Shown piece after piece: positions 32,339 through 41,218 of a DNA stretch of 64,000 bases (its first letter is position 1; the number at the start of each line of letters is the position of its first letter). Source of the DNA: Haloarcula sp. CBA1127 (lineage in GTDB: Archaea > Halobacteriota > Halobacteria > Halobacteriales > Haloarculaceae); NCBI RefSeq assembly GCF_001485575.1, contig NZ_BCNB01000006.1, positions 434,001 to 498,000 of the forward strand, written 5' to 3'. Position numbers and translations under genes: made by a program. The notes below the pieces were generated by a model. It saw only the letters and a list, made by a program, of their open reading frames with translations. It was not told the DNA's origin and made no database searches.

Positions 32339-33637
32339 TCAGTTACCGGCTCGTTCGACCAGCGCGGCCGCGTGCTCGCTGGCCCGCTCGCGGACGGCCT
32401 GCTCGTCGAACACCTCGACAGTGCGGTCGCGCATGAGCACCTCGCCGTCACAAACCGTGTGGCGCACGTCGCTCCCGTGGACGGCATAGGCCAGGTGCGA
32501 GACGAGGTCGTGGGCCGGCGTCAGGTGTGGGGCGTCGAGGTCGATGACGGCCAAGTCCGCGTTCGCGCCGATCTCGATGCGGCCGCTGTCGAAGCCCAGT
32601 AGAGCCGCGCCGTTCGCCGTCGCCATTTCGACGACAGTGCCAGCATCGACCGCGCTGGCGTCGTCAGCCGCGAGTTTGCCGATCATCGCCGCGTCGCGCA
32701 TCTCGTCAAACATATCGAGGTCGTTGTTCGAGGCCGCGCCGTCGGTTCCGATACCCACGGTGACACCAGCGTCCAGCAGGTCCTGTACCGGAGCCATCCC
32801 GCTGGCGAGTTTCATGTTCGAGGCCGGGCAGTGAGCAACGCCGGTACCCGTCTCGGCCAGCAGGTCGATTTCACTGTCGTCGACGTGGACGCCGTGGGCT
32901 ACGTACGTGTCGCCGTCCAGCAGGCCGATATCGTCAGCGTAGGCGAGCGGGCGCTGTCCGTGTTCGTCGACGATAGGCATCACCTCGTCGCGCGTCTCGT
33001 TGGCGTGCAGGTGGATCGAAAGGTCGTCCTCAAGCGCCTGTGGGACGAACTCGCGCAGGTATTCCTCGCCGACGGTCGTGAGCGAGTGTGGCTGGAACGT
33101 CGTCCGGACCCGGCCATCAGCCGCACCGTCGAGTTTCCGAGCCACGTCGAGGCTCTCTTCGAGGTCAGACCGCGCGGCCTCGTCGTCCTTGCCGACAGTG
33201 ACTGCCGTAAAGCCAAGCACTGCTCGCATCCCAGCCTGGTCGACGGCGTCCGCGATCTCCTCGACCTCGAAGTACATATCCGACAGCGCCGTCGTCCCCG
33301 ACCGTATCATCTCGACCAGCCCGAGTTCCGCCCCAGCGCGGATGTCGTCGGCGGTCAGTTCCGCTTCGACGGGCCAGACGTCCTCCTGCAGCCAGGCATC
33401 GAGGGGCTTGTCGTCAGCGAGACCGCGAAGCAGTGTCATCGCGACGTGCGTGTGGGCGTTGACCAGACCGGGGATGACCAGGCCGTCGCTGGCGTCGAGT
33501 TCGTCGTCGCCGTCCAGTGTACCCGGTTCGTCGACGGCCACGATGTCGCCGCTGTCCTGTGAAATCAGTACGTCCGCACGCTCGACGGTCAGGTCAGGTC
33601 GGAGGACCTGCCCGCCGGTGACGAGAAGTTCGCTCAT
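32339..33637 (-). CDS. mtaD: amidohydrolase: 5'-deoxyadenosine / S-adenosylhomocysteine deaminase type, 432 aa
   Basis: A metal-dependent TIM-barrel deaminase of the MtaD/DadD (ATZ/TRZ-like) group. Metal ligands and signature: GLVNAHTHVAMTLLRG, IHLHANETRDEV, VAHGVHVDD, VAHCPASNMKLASG, and GIGTDGAASNNDLDMFDEMR. Such enzymes deaminate adenosine-type by-products of SAM chemistry (SAH, MTA, 5'-deoxyadenosine). It lies one gene from ahcY on the same strand, consistent with a shared SAM-salvage role. The frame extends to 33991 but overlaps the divergent transporter; ATG 33637 begins the conserved MSELLVTGGQVL. Confidence 0.9.
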   Translation of the reverse strand: MSELLVTGGQVLRPDLTVERADVLISQDSGDIVAVDEPGTLDGDDELDASDGLVIPGLVNAHTHVAMTLLRGLADDKPLDAWLQEDVWPVEAELTADDIRAGAELGLVEMIRSGTTALSDMYFEVEEIADAVDQAGMRAVLGFTAVTVGKDDEAARSDLEESLDVARKLDGAADGRVRTTFQPHSLTTVGEEYLREFVPQALEDDLSIHLHANETRDEVMPIVDEHGQRPLAYADDIGLLDGDTYVAHGVHVDDSEIDLLAETGTGVAHCPASNMKLASGMAPVQDLLDAGVTVGIGTDGAASNNDLDMFDEMRDAAMIGKLAADDASAVDAGTVVEMATANGAALLGFDSGRIEIGANADLAVIDLDAPHLTPAHDLVSHLAYAVHGSDVRHTVCDGEVLMRDRTVEVFDEQAVRERASEHAAALVERAGN

Positions 33638-33788
33638 GGCGGTGGCTTCGCAACCGCGGGCCTTAGTTCGCCGGGTCCACGCCGTCGTTGTGTGGCGTGT
33701 TGCCACGTTTATCGGCGGGTGTCGCAGTGACAGCAGTGCCTGTTCCGCAGGGGTCTTTCGGCTCCGGCGCGTTCGGATTGGCAAGAGA

Positions 33789-34994
33789 ATGGCGGCGGCA
33801 GAGCAACTCCGACAACGGGTCAACGCCATGCGGCACGGAAGCCCAGGCCGAATGCTGCTTGCCGTCGCTGCCGGCTGGTTTCTCGTTCTCGGGATGCGGT
33901 TTGTCGTCCCTGCGGTGCTGCCGACGATACGCGAGGAGTTCGTCATCTCGAACGCACAGGCAGGGCTCGCAGTCACAGTACTCTGGCTCACATACGCGGC
34001 GGTACAGTTTCCGGCCGGGGTGCTGATCGACCGAATCGGGGAGCGGACACTGCTGGTAGCCGCAGCGTTGCTGTCGGGCGTCGGGCTGCTGGGCTACTTC
34101 TTCGCGCCGGTGTTCTCCCTGTTCCTCATCGCAACGGGCGCGTTTGGGCTCGGAACTGGGGTGTACGGCCCGACCCGCGGGACCGCGCTCTCGCGGACGT
34201 TCGATGTCCGCGAGGGGACCGCCTTCGGTGTCGTAATGGCGGCCGGTTCTCTCGGCGCGGCCACACTGCCTGCCGTCGCCGCGTTCGTCACCACACGGTA
34301 CGGCTGGCGGCTGGCGCTTGCCAGCGCCGCTCCGCTGTTCATCCTTGTCGCCGGCGCGCTCTGGCTCTCAGTCTCGGACCGCCCGACCGGTGAGTCCGAA
34401 CGGAGCCTCCGGCAGGACCTCCGAATAGTCCTCACCGGCTTTCGCAACCGTCGGCTCATGCTGTCGGTCTCCGGAAAGACACTGATGCTGTTTGCCTTTC
34501 AGGCCGTGACAGCGTTTCTCACGACATATCTGGTCACAGTCAGGGACCTCTCACAGGGGACCGCCGGGGCGCTCCTTTCGGTGCTGTTCGTCGGTGGCGC
34601 GCTCTCACAGACGGTTACCGGCCGGCTCGCCGACCGATACGGAACGCCCAGTGTCCTGACGGCTGTCGCGCTCGTCAGTACCGTTCCACTCGTGCTCATT
34701 CCGTCCGTCCGCGGGGTCGTGCCGCTGGCCATCGTCTCCGGCCTCATCGGGGTTCGGATGAGCGTCGGCCCGCTAGCTAACGCCTACATCGTCGATACGC
34801 TGCCTGACACCGCCGAAGGGACCGGCTGGGGCCTGCTCCGGACCGGCTTCTTCGGGATCAGTTCGCTGGGCTCGACGGCCGTCGGTCTGCTGGCCGACCA
34901 GAACCTGTTTGCCGTCGCGTTCTACGGTCTCGCTGGCCTGACGCTGCTGGCCGCGGGTACCTTTGTTGTCCTCCCACGCCGGGACCGCCTGTGA
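33789..34994 (+). CDS. MFS transporter, 401 aa
   Basis: A twelve-helix major facilitator protein. The cytoplasmic loop 2-3 motif is [13 protein letters not shown] (the Asp-x-x-G-x-R pattern) and the loop 8-9 counterpart is [13 protein letters not shown]. The first helix ([20 protein letters not shown]) and [10 protein letters not shown] are typical. It lacks features that define a substrate class. ATG 33789 is chosen because an upstream extension is antisense to the deaminase gene. hisG follows 68 nt later on the same strand. Confidence 0.88.
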   Translation: MAAAEQLRQRVNAMRHGSPGRMLLAVAAGWFLVLGMRFVVPAVLPTIREEFVISNAQAGLAVTVLWLTYAAVQFPAGVLIDRIGERTLLVAAALLSGVGLLGYFFAPVFSLFLIATGAFGLGTGVYGPTRGTALSRTFDVREGTAFGVVMAAGSLGAATLPAVAAFVTTRYGWRLALASAAPLFILVAGALWLSVSDRPTGESERSLRQDLRIVLTGFRNRRLMLSVSGKTLMLFAFQAVTAFLTTYLVTVRDLSQGTAGALLSVLFVGGALSQTVTGRLADRYGTPSVLTAVALVSTVPLVLIPSVRGVVPLAIVSGLIGVRMSVGPLANAYIVDTLPDTAEGTGWGLLRTGFFGISSLGSTAVGLLADQNLFAVAFYGLAGLTLLAAGTFVVLPRRDRL

Positions 34995-35062
34995 CGGTTC
35001 CGCCCACAGGCCCGGCCAGCCTGAGGGGAAAGACAGTTGCCCCGCGGCCTGCCAGTAGGCGT

Positions 35063-35911
35063 ATGCGAATCGCCGTCCCCAACAAGGGCCGCCTGCACGA
35101 ACCAAGCGAGGAACTGCTCGAACGGGCCGGCCTCCATCTGGTCGACGGGGCCGACCGCCAACTGCACGCCGATACCGTCGACCCGGACGTGACCGTCCTG
35201 TACGCCCGCGCTGCCGACATCCCCGAGTACGTCGCGGACGGTGCTGCCGACGTGGGTATCACCGGCCTCGACCAAGTCCGGGAGTCCGACACCGACGACC
35301 TCGTCGAACTCCGAGACCTCGATTTCGGCCGCTGTCGCCTCGTTCTTGCCGCACCTGAAGAGAGCGATATCGAGACCGTCTACGACTTCGAGGACGGCCG
35401 CATCGCCACGGAGTTCCCTAAAATCACCCGCCGGTACTTCGACCGGGTCGACGTGGGTGTCGACGTGACCGAAGTGTCCGGCGCGACGGAGCTGACCCCG
35501 CACGTCGACATCGCCGACGGTATCGTCGATATCACCTCGACCGGGACCACGCTCCGTATGAACCGGCTGGCCGTCGTCGACGAAGTACTCGAAAGCTCTG
35601 TCCGCCTGTTCGCCCGCGAAGACACCGCTGAAAACGAAAAGGTCCAGCAGGTCGACACCGCGCTTGGCTCCGTCCTTGCCGCCGAAGACAAACGCTATCT
35701 GATGATGAACGCCCCCGAGGACGCCCTCGATGACGTGGAAGACGTGCTTCCGGGCATGGGCGGCCCCACTGTGATGGACATCGCCGGCTCCGACCAGCTC
35801 GCCGTCCACGCCGTCGTGGAGGAGCGCGCCGTCTTCGAGACGATTAGCTCGCTCAAGGACGTGGGCGCGAGCGATATCCTCGTCACAGAGATAGAACGGC
35901 TGGTTGAATAG
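35063..35911 (+). CDS. hisG: ATP phosphoribosyltransferase HisG (long form), 282 aa
   Basis: Catalyses the first step of histidine biosynthesis, joining PRPP to ATP. The sequence starts [29 protein letters not shown] and the PRPP loop [17 protein letters not shown] are present. The last 75 residues ([20 protein letters not shown]...) form the ACT-like allosteric domain, so this is the HisZ-independent long form, feedback-inhibited by histidine in relatives. It is a singleton here; no other his gene is in the window. Hairpins follow its stop at 35939-36051. Confidence 0.96.
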   Translation: MRIAVPNKGRLHEPSEELLERAGLHLVDGADRQLHADTVDPDVTVLYARAADIPEYVADGAADVGITGLDQVRESDTDDLVELRDLDFGRCRLVLAAPEESDIETVYDFEDGRIATEFPKITRRYFDRVDVGVDVTEVSGATELTPHVDIADGIVDITSTGTTLRMNRLAVVDEVLESSVRLFAREDTAENEKVQQVDTALGSVLAAEDKRYLMMNAPEDALDDVEDVLPGMGGPTVMDIAGSDQLAVHAVVEERAVFETISSLKDVGASDILVTEIERLVE

Positions 35912-35938
35912 TACCTTTTTACGTCACCCCCTCTCCTC

Positions 35939-36051
35939 GCGCGCTCGTAGAGCGCGCTGTGGGGAGCGGGTTCGCAAAAATCTACGCTAAAAACGACCTC
36001 CGAGTCGCGGCCTGCGGCCGCGCTCGGAGCGAAACCGCGCCTCCGGCGCGG
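35939..36051. repeat. array of three perfect trinucleotide-loop hairpins
   Basis: Downstream of hisG. Hairpin 1, 35939-35957: GCGCGCTC-GTA-GAGCGCGC. Hairpin 2, 35998-36029: CTCCGAG then CGCGGCC-TGC-GGCCGCG then CTCGGAG, one unpaired T. Hairpin 3, 36035-36051: CCGCGCC-TCC-GGCGCGG. A CAAAAATCTACGCTAAAAACG linker separates the first two. Non-coding; possible terminator or mobile palindromic element. Confidence 0.8.
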
Positions 36052-36118
36052 TATGCACCACACTCCGCTCCGCGCCCGCATTCCACAGACACCCTCACCT
36101 CATTCCCAGCTCAGAGAG

Positions 36119-36508
36119 TCAAAAGAACATGAAAATGTTGTTTAGCGCGAACCCGAGCACCGCCGCAAACGCCAGATGCAGCGCCACGAGTGGGGCCGTC
36201 GAGCGGGTCGACAGCCGGTAGGAGAGGCTGATTGCGATGCCGTCGGCGATGAGGGTGAGAAGCAGGACGACCGCGACGCCGAGATCGGCCGAGACAACGC
36301 CGGACTCGACGCCCCAGCGCTGGAGGATGAGCGAGACGATTGCCGGCGCAAGAGCAGCCTTAGCGGCGAGTTGGCTCGGCACGTCGCCGATAAAGAACGT
36401 CGCAGCCAAGTGGAGCGTCAGGGCGTAGAAGAGCCAGGTGACGAGGACAGTCACGAGGACCGCGAGGAGACCACCGCCGGTGAGGCTGGAGAACCCGGAC
36501 TGGAGCAT
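36119..36508 (-). CDS. four-helix membrane protein, 129 aa
   Basis: From ATG 36508, MLQSGFSSLTGGGLLAVLVTVLV opens the first of four hydrophobic helices, followed by LHLAATFFIGDVPSQLAAKA, APAIVSLILQRWGVES, ADLGVAVVLLLTLIADGIAI and ALHLAFAAVLGFALNNIFMFF. It looks like a conserved haloarchaeal membrane protein; I have no functional clue. It is divergent from the tRNA methyltransferase gene. The frame upstream to 36742 overlaps that gene and is discarded. Confidence 0.75.
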   Translation of the reverse strand: MLQSGFSSLTGGGLLAVLVTVLVTWLFYALTLHLAATFFIGDVPSQLAAKAALAPAIVSLILQRWGVESGVVSADLGVAVVLLLTLIADGIAISLSYRLSTRSTAPLVALHLAFAAVLGFALNNIFMFF

Positions 36509-36595
36509 ACTCGGGGTTCGGCGGCCGCTCGCTTGTGCGTTTTGTTCCCGAGCGCGACCGGCACGCTCATAGCCGCTCGCCCACACCGCTCGGGC

Positions 36596-37627
36596 GTGTA
36601 CGTCCTCGAACTCGGCGGGCAGGACGACGCGTTCGCGCGGCAGGAGGCCGCAAGCGCCGCGAGCGCCGTCGACGTGCTCGCCCCCGGACTGGCGACAGCA
36701 CGGGGTATCAGCGACCGCGTTCGCCACCTCGCGTTTACCCACCGGGCCTGTGACCTGCTCGGAACCTCGGACCCAGACATCGAAAGTGCCGCCGAGTTGC
36801 TATCGGCCGCGACCATCGACCGCGAGGGGAGTGTCGCCGTGCGTGCGGTCGACGTGCGAGCGAGCACTGGCATCGACACCCAACAGGCCGAACGGACGCT
36901 TGGCGGCGTGCTCACCGACCGTGGCTTTCCCGTCGACCTCGACAACCCAGACCACGTCCTCTACGCCTATCTCTCGGACCCCGACGGCGACGAGGAGGGC
37001 GGGACCGGCGAGGCCTGCTGTGCGCTGGGCTGGCTTGCCGCCGAGAGCGTGCGGGACTTCGGGAGCCGCCAGCCGACGGACCGTCCGTTCTTCCAGCCCG
37101 GCAGCATGGACCCACTCGAAGCCCGCGCACTGGTCAACATCGCCGGAGCCGGTCCGGACGCAACGATACTGGACCCGATGTGTGGCACCGGTGGCCTCCT
37201 GCTAGAGGCGGGGCTGGTTGGGGCCGACGTGGTCGGCGGCGACGCACAGGAAAAAATGGTCTCGGGGACGCGCAAGAACTTAGCCTACGCACTCAACGGC
37301 GACGGCCACCCCAACAGGGACGCCTATCCCGAACCGGGCGAGTGGGGGGTGTTCCGGTCCGACGCGTCCGCACTGCCAGTGGCCGACGACGCCGTCGATG
37401 CCGTCGTCTTCGACGCCCCCTACGGTCGTCAGTCCCGTATCGAGGGGGACCTGGCTCCACTCGTGTCCGGTGCGCTCGGCGAAGCCGCCCGCGTCGCAGG
37501 GCGGTGCGTCCTCGTCGCCGACCGCGACTGGCGCGAGGCCGCGACCGGCGCGGGCTGGGCTGTCACTGATTACTTCAAGCGGCGCGTTCACCGCTCACTG
37601 GTCAGGCACATCCACGTTCTTGAGTGA
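36596..37627 (+). CDS. tRNA (guanine(10)-N2)-dimethyltransferase, 343 aa
   Basis: Archaeal Trm-G10 (aTrm11) forms m2G10 or m22G10 in tRNA. The N-terminal half has a THUMP-like RNA-binding region (FTHRACDLLGT; YAYLSDPDGDEEG). The Rossmann methyltransferase carries motif I ILDPMCGTGGLLLEAG and motif IV FDAPYGRQSRIEGDL, the DPPYG-type motif for exocyclic-amine methylation. It ends VHRSLVRHIHVLE. No ATG lies near the conserved start, so I use GTG 36596 (VYVLELGGQDD), which leaves a short leader after the GTTTTG box near 36540. Confidence 0.9.
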   Translation: MYVLELGGQDDAFARQEAASAASAVDVLAPGLATARGISDRVRHLAFTHRACDLLGTSDPDIESAAELLSAATIDREGSVAVRAVDVRASTGIDTQQAERTLGGVLTDRGFPVDLDNPDHVLYAYLSDPDGDEEGGTGEACCALGWLAAESVRDFGSRQPTDRPFFQPGSMDPLEARALVNIAGAGPDATILDPMCGTGGLLLEAGLVGADVVGGDAQEKMVSGTRKNLAYALNGDGHPNRDAYPEPGEWGVFRSDASALPVADDAVDAVVFDAPYGRQSRIEGDLAPLVSGALGEAARVAGRCVLVADRDWREAATGAGWAVTDYFKRRVHRSLVRHIHVLE

Positions 37628-37716
37628 CCATACGTCCACTTTATCTGGACAAGCGTTGTCTTTTATTTCGGTATAAGCAAAGTTTATGCCGTGACAAATG
37701 CTAATTAGTCTCAAGC

Positions 37717-37872
37717 ATGCCAACGTGGTCAGACCCCGCCCCATGCGACGACGACGAACAGCTGTTTGAATGCCCGGACTGCGGGAAGCGCCTCTGTAGC
37801 GAGCGCTCGACGGTCTCCTGTGGCCGCTGTGAGACAGAAATGCAGAACCTCAGCGTCCCTCGGCCGGAATAA
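37717..37872 (+). CDS. rubrerythrin-like zinc-ribbon protein, 51 aa
   Basis: A 51-residue protein with two CxxC pairs, CPDCGKRLC and CGRC, ending MQNLSVPRPE. This matches a small haloarchaeal family annotated as rubrerythrin-like domain proteins, which I recognise by the SDPAP start, the zinc ribbon and the -MxNxxVPRE tail. A TTTATGCC box centred about 32 nt before ATG 37717 fits a very short leader. Role unknown; zinc microproteins of this type are numerous in haloarchaea and often regulatory. Confidence 0.8.
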   Translation: MPTWSDPAPCDDDEQLFECPDCGKRLCSERSTVSCGRCETEMQNLSVPRPE

Positions 37873-37894
37873 AGCCTGTCCGCGTTTTTGCTAG

Positions 37895-38434
37895 TTAGTT
37901 CGACAGGAGTGCAATCGCCCGCTCGGCGTCGCCGTCCATCCGCTCCAGCAGCGACCGGACCCGGTCCCGGGCTGTGTCGTCGCAGTCGGCCAGCACCATC
38001 CCCTCATCTGGCTGGCCGTACACGACGCTGGCTCCGGCGGGCGCGGCGAGCACTGCAGGGAGCGTGGCGAGGTCCTCCTCACCGTCGACATCCAGCAGTG
38101 TCGTCTCGTCGCTGTCGATACCGCCTCGAAGCGCAGTAAGCAGTTCAGCGGTGAGCGTCGCGGCCGGGTTGTCGACCGAAAGCGTCCGGTCGAAGCCGCT
38201 GATTGCCGCTGACACGTCCGCGTCGACAGCCGAGCGTTTGGTCCGTTCGTCGACCAGCGCGAGGTCGGGCGTCCGCCCGGCCTCGATGAGATGGTACGTG
38301 ACCATGTCGCCGACGGCGATGATTGGGTTGCCGGCGTCAGATAGCAGCGCCGCTGTGTCAGTGTAGATACGTCCGAGCGGTTCTTTCAGTTCGTGCCGCA
38401 GGTCACTCGGGAGTTCGAGAACGACGTCGGACAC
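37895..38434 (-). CDS. GTP-dependent dephospho-CoA kinase (DUF359), 179 aa
   Basis: Archaeal enzyme that completes CoA synthesis by phosphorylating dephospho-CoA with GTP, unrelated to bacterial CoaE. Diagnostic stretches: LKEPLGRIYTDTAALL, NPIIAVGDMVTYHLIEAGR, DLALVDERTKRS, VDNPAATLTAELL, and VDGEEDLATLPAVL followed by VYGQPDEGMVLA. It starts at GTG 38434, one base after the spt4 stop, and is the last gene of the aIF2-gamma / PIN / rpoE1 / spt4 operon, a frequent archaeal order. Confidence 0.93.
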   Translation of the reverse strand: MSDVVLELPSDLRHELKEPLGRIYTDTAALLSDAGNPIIAVGDMVTYHLIEAGRTPDLALVDERTKRSAVDADVSAAISGFDRTLSVDNPAATLTAELLTALRGGIDSDETTLLDVDGEEDLATLPAVLAAPAGASVVYGQPDEGMVLADCDDTARDRVRSLLERMDGDAERAIALLSN

Positions 38435-38435
38435 G

Positions 38436-38633
38436 TTAGCGGACTTTCAGCGCGTACTTGCCCGGCTCGGTCACTTCCATCTCCTCGGCGATGTCGGAGC
38501 GCTCCGGGTGCGCGATGACGACGTAGCCGGCCCAGTCCTCGGTCAGTGCAGTGCCGCCGCAGGCCTCACACTGGCTTTCAATCTCCGCGCTCTGGACGCG
38601 GTGACAGTCGCGACAGACGAGTCGGTCCGCCAT
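38436..38633 (-). CDS. spt4: transcription elongation factor Spt4, 65 aa
   Basis: Zinc-binding partner of Spt5; the heterodimer clamps RNA polymerase for processive elongation. The zinc ribbon is CRDCHRVQ plus CEACGGT, and the Spt5-facing strand is WAGYVVIAHPERSDIAEEM. It ends GKYALKVR as in other archaeal Spt4. Its ATG overlaps the rpoE1 stop by one base (TGATG). The older name is RpoE''. Confidence 0.95.
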   Translation of the reverse strand: MADRLVCRDCHRVQSAEIESQCEACGGTALTEDWAGYVVIAHPERSDIAEEMEVTEPGKYALKVR

Positions 38634-39211
38634 CAGCTATCACCGGCTTCCGCCGTCCCTTCACGGCGCTCGCGCTCCTCTTGGAGCCAGCCGTGCTTGC
38701 CCAGGCCGACCTGTTTCGCCGTCAGGCCGATCTTGGAGTCACGCGGGTTGCGCTCGTCGATGCTCTTGGTGACGATACGCGCCCGGACGGCGTCACCGAC
38801 GGTGAGCGTCCGGTTGGACTCGCGGGAGGCGAGTTGCTGGTTCTCCTCGTCGTAGGCCAGATACTCGTCTGAGATCTGGGAGACGTGGAGCAGACCGTCG
38901 ACCGGCCCGATGCCGATGAAGGCCCCGAAGTTGACGACCTCGACGACCTCCCCGTCGACCACTTCCTGCATCTGTGGGTCGAACGTGAGGGCGTCGAACT
39001 CGGCCTCGTAGTAGACGCCGGGCTTGTTCGGCAGCACAGCACCGGTACCGATGTCGTGGACCTCGATGACGGAGACGACGCTGCCGACGTCCTCGTCCAT
39101 TCGTCCTTCGAGCTTCTCTTGCAGGAGCCGTTTGACCAGCCCCGGACTGACCTCCGCCAGAAAGCGTGGCGGGACTTCGACCGTATCGCGTAGGCGTACC
39201 CGTTTATACAT
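38633..39211 (-). CDS. rpoE1: DNA-directed RNA polymerase subunit E' (Rpo7), 192 aa
   Basis: The stalk subunit homologous to eukaryotic Rpb7, working with Rpo4. The N-terminal RNP-like domain starts MYKRVRLRDTVEVPPR; the S1 domain is EVVNFGAFIGIGPVDGLLHVS, followed by ARIVTKSIDERNPRDSKIGL. A charged tail (EERERREGTAEAGDS) is appended. It is coupled to spt4 by a one-base overlap. The TTATACAT sequence lies directly at the ATG, so transcription probably comes from further upstream in the operon. Confidence 0.96.
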   Translation of the reverse strand: MYKRVRLRDTVEVPPRFLAEVSPGLVKRLLQEKLEGRMDEDVGSVVSVIEVHDIGTGAVLPNKPGVYYEAEFDALTFDPQMQEVVDGEVVEVVNFGAFIGIGPVDGLLHVSQISDEYLAYDEENQQLASRESNRTLTVGDAVRARIVTKSIDERNPRDSKIGLTAKQVGLGKHGWLQEERERREGTAEAGDS

Positions 39212-39214
39212 GTG

Positions 39215-39592
39215 TTATGGTTGAGTGATACCCAGTTTGTTCCGGCCCCTTAAACTAATTACTGGAACGCCCGCGTCCAGCAGGCGTCGTTTGAGGGGGT
39301 TGTCGTTCGTGACCGCGTGTGTCGCATCGTCTGCCTGTGCCAGTTCGACGACGGCATCGTCCGCGTAGTCCGCCGTCGTCTCCCGAACCGTACACCGGTC
39401 GAGCAGGTCCTGCCCGACAGAGGCGGCCGTCGCTTCCGCGCCGGCCCCGTCGGCCAGTTTCGCCAGCTCGTCGCGGACGGCGGCGGGCGCGACGTAGTCC
39501 GTCGCGTCCGGCAACACTCTGTCGAGTTCCTCGAACAGCCGCACGTTGCATTCGACCGGCATCATCAGCGCGTTCGTGTCCAGCACGATCAT
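39215..39592 (-). CDS. PIN-domain ribonuclease-like protein, 125 aa
   Basis: Starts [20 protein letters not shown], the first PIN acid (Asp5). Further acids lie in AVRDELAKL, DDAVVELAQ and THAVTNDNPLKRRL, the usual late Asp/Asn cluster. Relatives next to aIF2-gamma resemble Fcf1/Utp23 or VapC9-type PIN proteins that cut or bind rRNA. The ATG overlaps the aIF2-gamma TGA (TGATG), so it is translated with it. The lack of an antitoxin gene argues against a toxin-antitoxin module. Confidence 0.88.
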   Translation of the reverse strand: MIVLDTNALMMPVECNVRLFEELDRVLPDATDYVAPAAVRDELAKLADGAGAEATAASVGQDLLDRCTVRETTADYADDAVVELAQADDATHAVTNDNPLKRRLLDAGVPVISLRGRNKLGITQP

Positions 39593-40821
39593 CACCGCAG
39601 CGTGCCGACACCGATGAGCCGCCACCGAGCGCCGACACGTCGGTTGATCGCGATCTTCGAGCCCGACGCCGCACAGACCGGGCGCTTAAGCGCGACTTCA
39701 CATTCCTCGTCGCGCGCGCTCGTGACCGAACCGACGGTGGTAGCGGTGCCGATAGTCAGCATGAGCGGTTCGCCGGTCGAGATTTCGTCGACCTCGCCGC
39801 CGTCGTCACCGACGATACGTTCCAGTAGGTCCACATCCATCGTGAACGTCTCGTGGACCGGCGGGAGGCTCCCGGGCGGCCCGGCGACCTGGCCGGCGAG
39901 CGCGTCGCCTTTCGTGATAGCGGGGTCGAGCCCGGTCCCGACGCCGAGCAGACCGCCCGGCGTGACCGTGTCCACGAAGTCACCGCCCGACTGGAGCGAG
40001 CGGACTGTCGTCGTCACGGGCTGCCACTCCGTCTTGCCGCCTTCCTCGACCTCACGGCCGGGGCGGAGTTCGATCTCGTCGTCAGCGTCCAGTTGGCCGC
40101 CAACGAGCGACCCGCCAAGCACGCCGCCCATCAGGTCGTCCCAGGTCGTACCGGGACGGTTGATGTCGAACGAGCGTGCGACCATCATGCGGGCGTCTTC
40201 GTCCGGGTCCCGTTCCGGCGTCGGAATCTCGGACTGGACGGCCTCGATGAGCAAGTCGATGTTGGCCTCCTGACCCGCGCTGATGGGGACAACCGGTGCG
40301 CCTTCGGCGACAGTGCCCTCGACGAACTCCTGAATCTGCTCGTAGTTCTGCATCGCCCGCTCCTCGTCGACGAGGTCGACCTTGTTCTGGGCGATGACGA
40401 TGTTGTCGATGCCGATGATATCGAGCGCGCTCAAGTGCTCCTCGGTCTGGGCCTGCGGGACGGGCTCGGTCGCCGAGATGACGAGGACGGCCCCGTCCAT
40501 GATAGCCGCGCCGGACAGCATGGTTGCCATCAGCGTCTCGTGCCCGGGCGCGTCCACGAACGACACCGTCCGGAGGTGGTCGGTGTCGACGTCGTGGTCG
40601 TCGCAGTGCTCGTCGACGGTAAAGGCCTCCGGCTCCTCGGCCTCCGGACAGCGACGGAACGTCGCGTCGGCGTAGCCGAGTCGGATAGAGATACCGCGCT
40701 TCATCTCCTCGGAGTGCTGGTCGGTCCATTCGCCGGACAATGCCTGTACGAGCGTCGTCTTTCCGTGGTCGACGTGCCCGACGAGTCCGATGTTCACCTC
40801 CGGTTGTTTGTTCGATGTCAT
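39592..40821 (-). CDS. eif2g: translation initiation factor aIF2 gamma subunit, 409 aa
   Basis: The GTPase core of the heterotrimer that brings Met-tRNAi to the ribosome. G motifs: [36 protein letters not shown] and [11 protein letters not shown]. The zinc knuckle is degenerate: the [18 protein letters not shown] segment keeps two Cys of the usual four. Domains II and III follow with [20 protein letters not shown]. The start [12 protein letters not shown] at ATG 40821 is preferred to an upstream frame of 71 codons that lacks family similarity. First gene of a five-gene operon. Confidence 0.96.
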   Translation of the reverse strand: MTSNKQPEVNIGLVGHVDHGKTTLVQALSGEWTDQHSEEMKRGISIRLGYADATFRRCPEAEEPEAFTVDEHCDDHDVDTDHLRTVSFVDAPGHETLMATMLSGAAIMDGAVLVISATEPVPQAQTEEHLSALDIIGIDNIVIAQNKVDLVDEERAMQNYEQIQEFVEGTVAEGAPVVPISAGQEANIDLLIEAVQSEIPTPERDPDEDARMMVARSFDINRPGTTWDDLMGGVLGGSLVGGQLDADDEIELRPGREVEEGGKTEWQPVTTTVRSLQSGGDFVDTVTPGGLLGVGTGLDPAITKGDALAGQVAGPPGSLPPVHETFTMDVDLLERIVGDDGGEVDEISTGEPLMLTIGTATTVGSVTSARDEECEVALKRPVCAASGSKIAINRRVGARWRLIGVGTLR

Positions 40822-41218
40822 TTCGAGAGTAATCTTGGTGGAGTTTCGCCGCGTGCAACTGATAAACCTACTGTTTGCGCCCCGCCGACCGCGGTTCAAT
40901 CGCCGATTTGGTCCCTGCTGACAGCGACAGCGTCGCTGGATTGCTCGGTATCGCCCCGAAATAGCGACGCAACCCCTGTCGTTGAGCGCGAACAGCGGAC
41001 TGTGCGAGTCGGATGCCGCGCCGGCTATCGCCATTGCGATAGTGCCGGGGGCAGCAATCAGCCCATGCTGTCGCCCGTGACGAACCGGTCGAACCCTGCT
41101 CAGTGAGCGGGAGTGAAACGCTGAGGCGATCGTGTATCGTGGCTTGCTCCTGTCATCGCTGTTACGTAACTGTGTTTCTGTGAACGCTTTTGTTTATGCG
41201 GGAACAGGTCAACGTACG
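40822..41218. other. intergenic region with hairpin and palindrome
   Basis: A 397-nt gap between divergent genes. An 11-bp stem-loop lies at 41021-41048: CCGG-CTATCGC, loop CATT, GCGATAG, then TG unpaired before CCGG. A perfect 10-bp palindrome GTTACGTAAC lies at 41161-41170. A TTTGTTTATG box at 41190-41198 is the likely promoter of the regulator at 41219. A GATAAACC stretch near 40858 may serve eif2g. No small gene stands out. Confidence 0.6.

Noticed and set aside
39215-39592. Toxin-antitoxin module for the PIN protein
   Set aside because: No antitoxin gene; it sits inside the conserved aIF2-gamma / rpoE1 operon instead.
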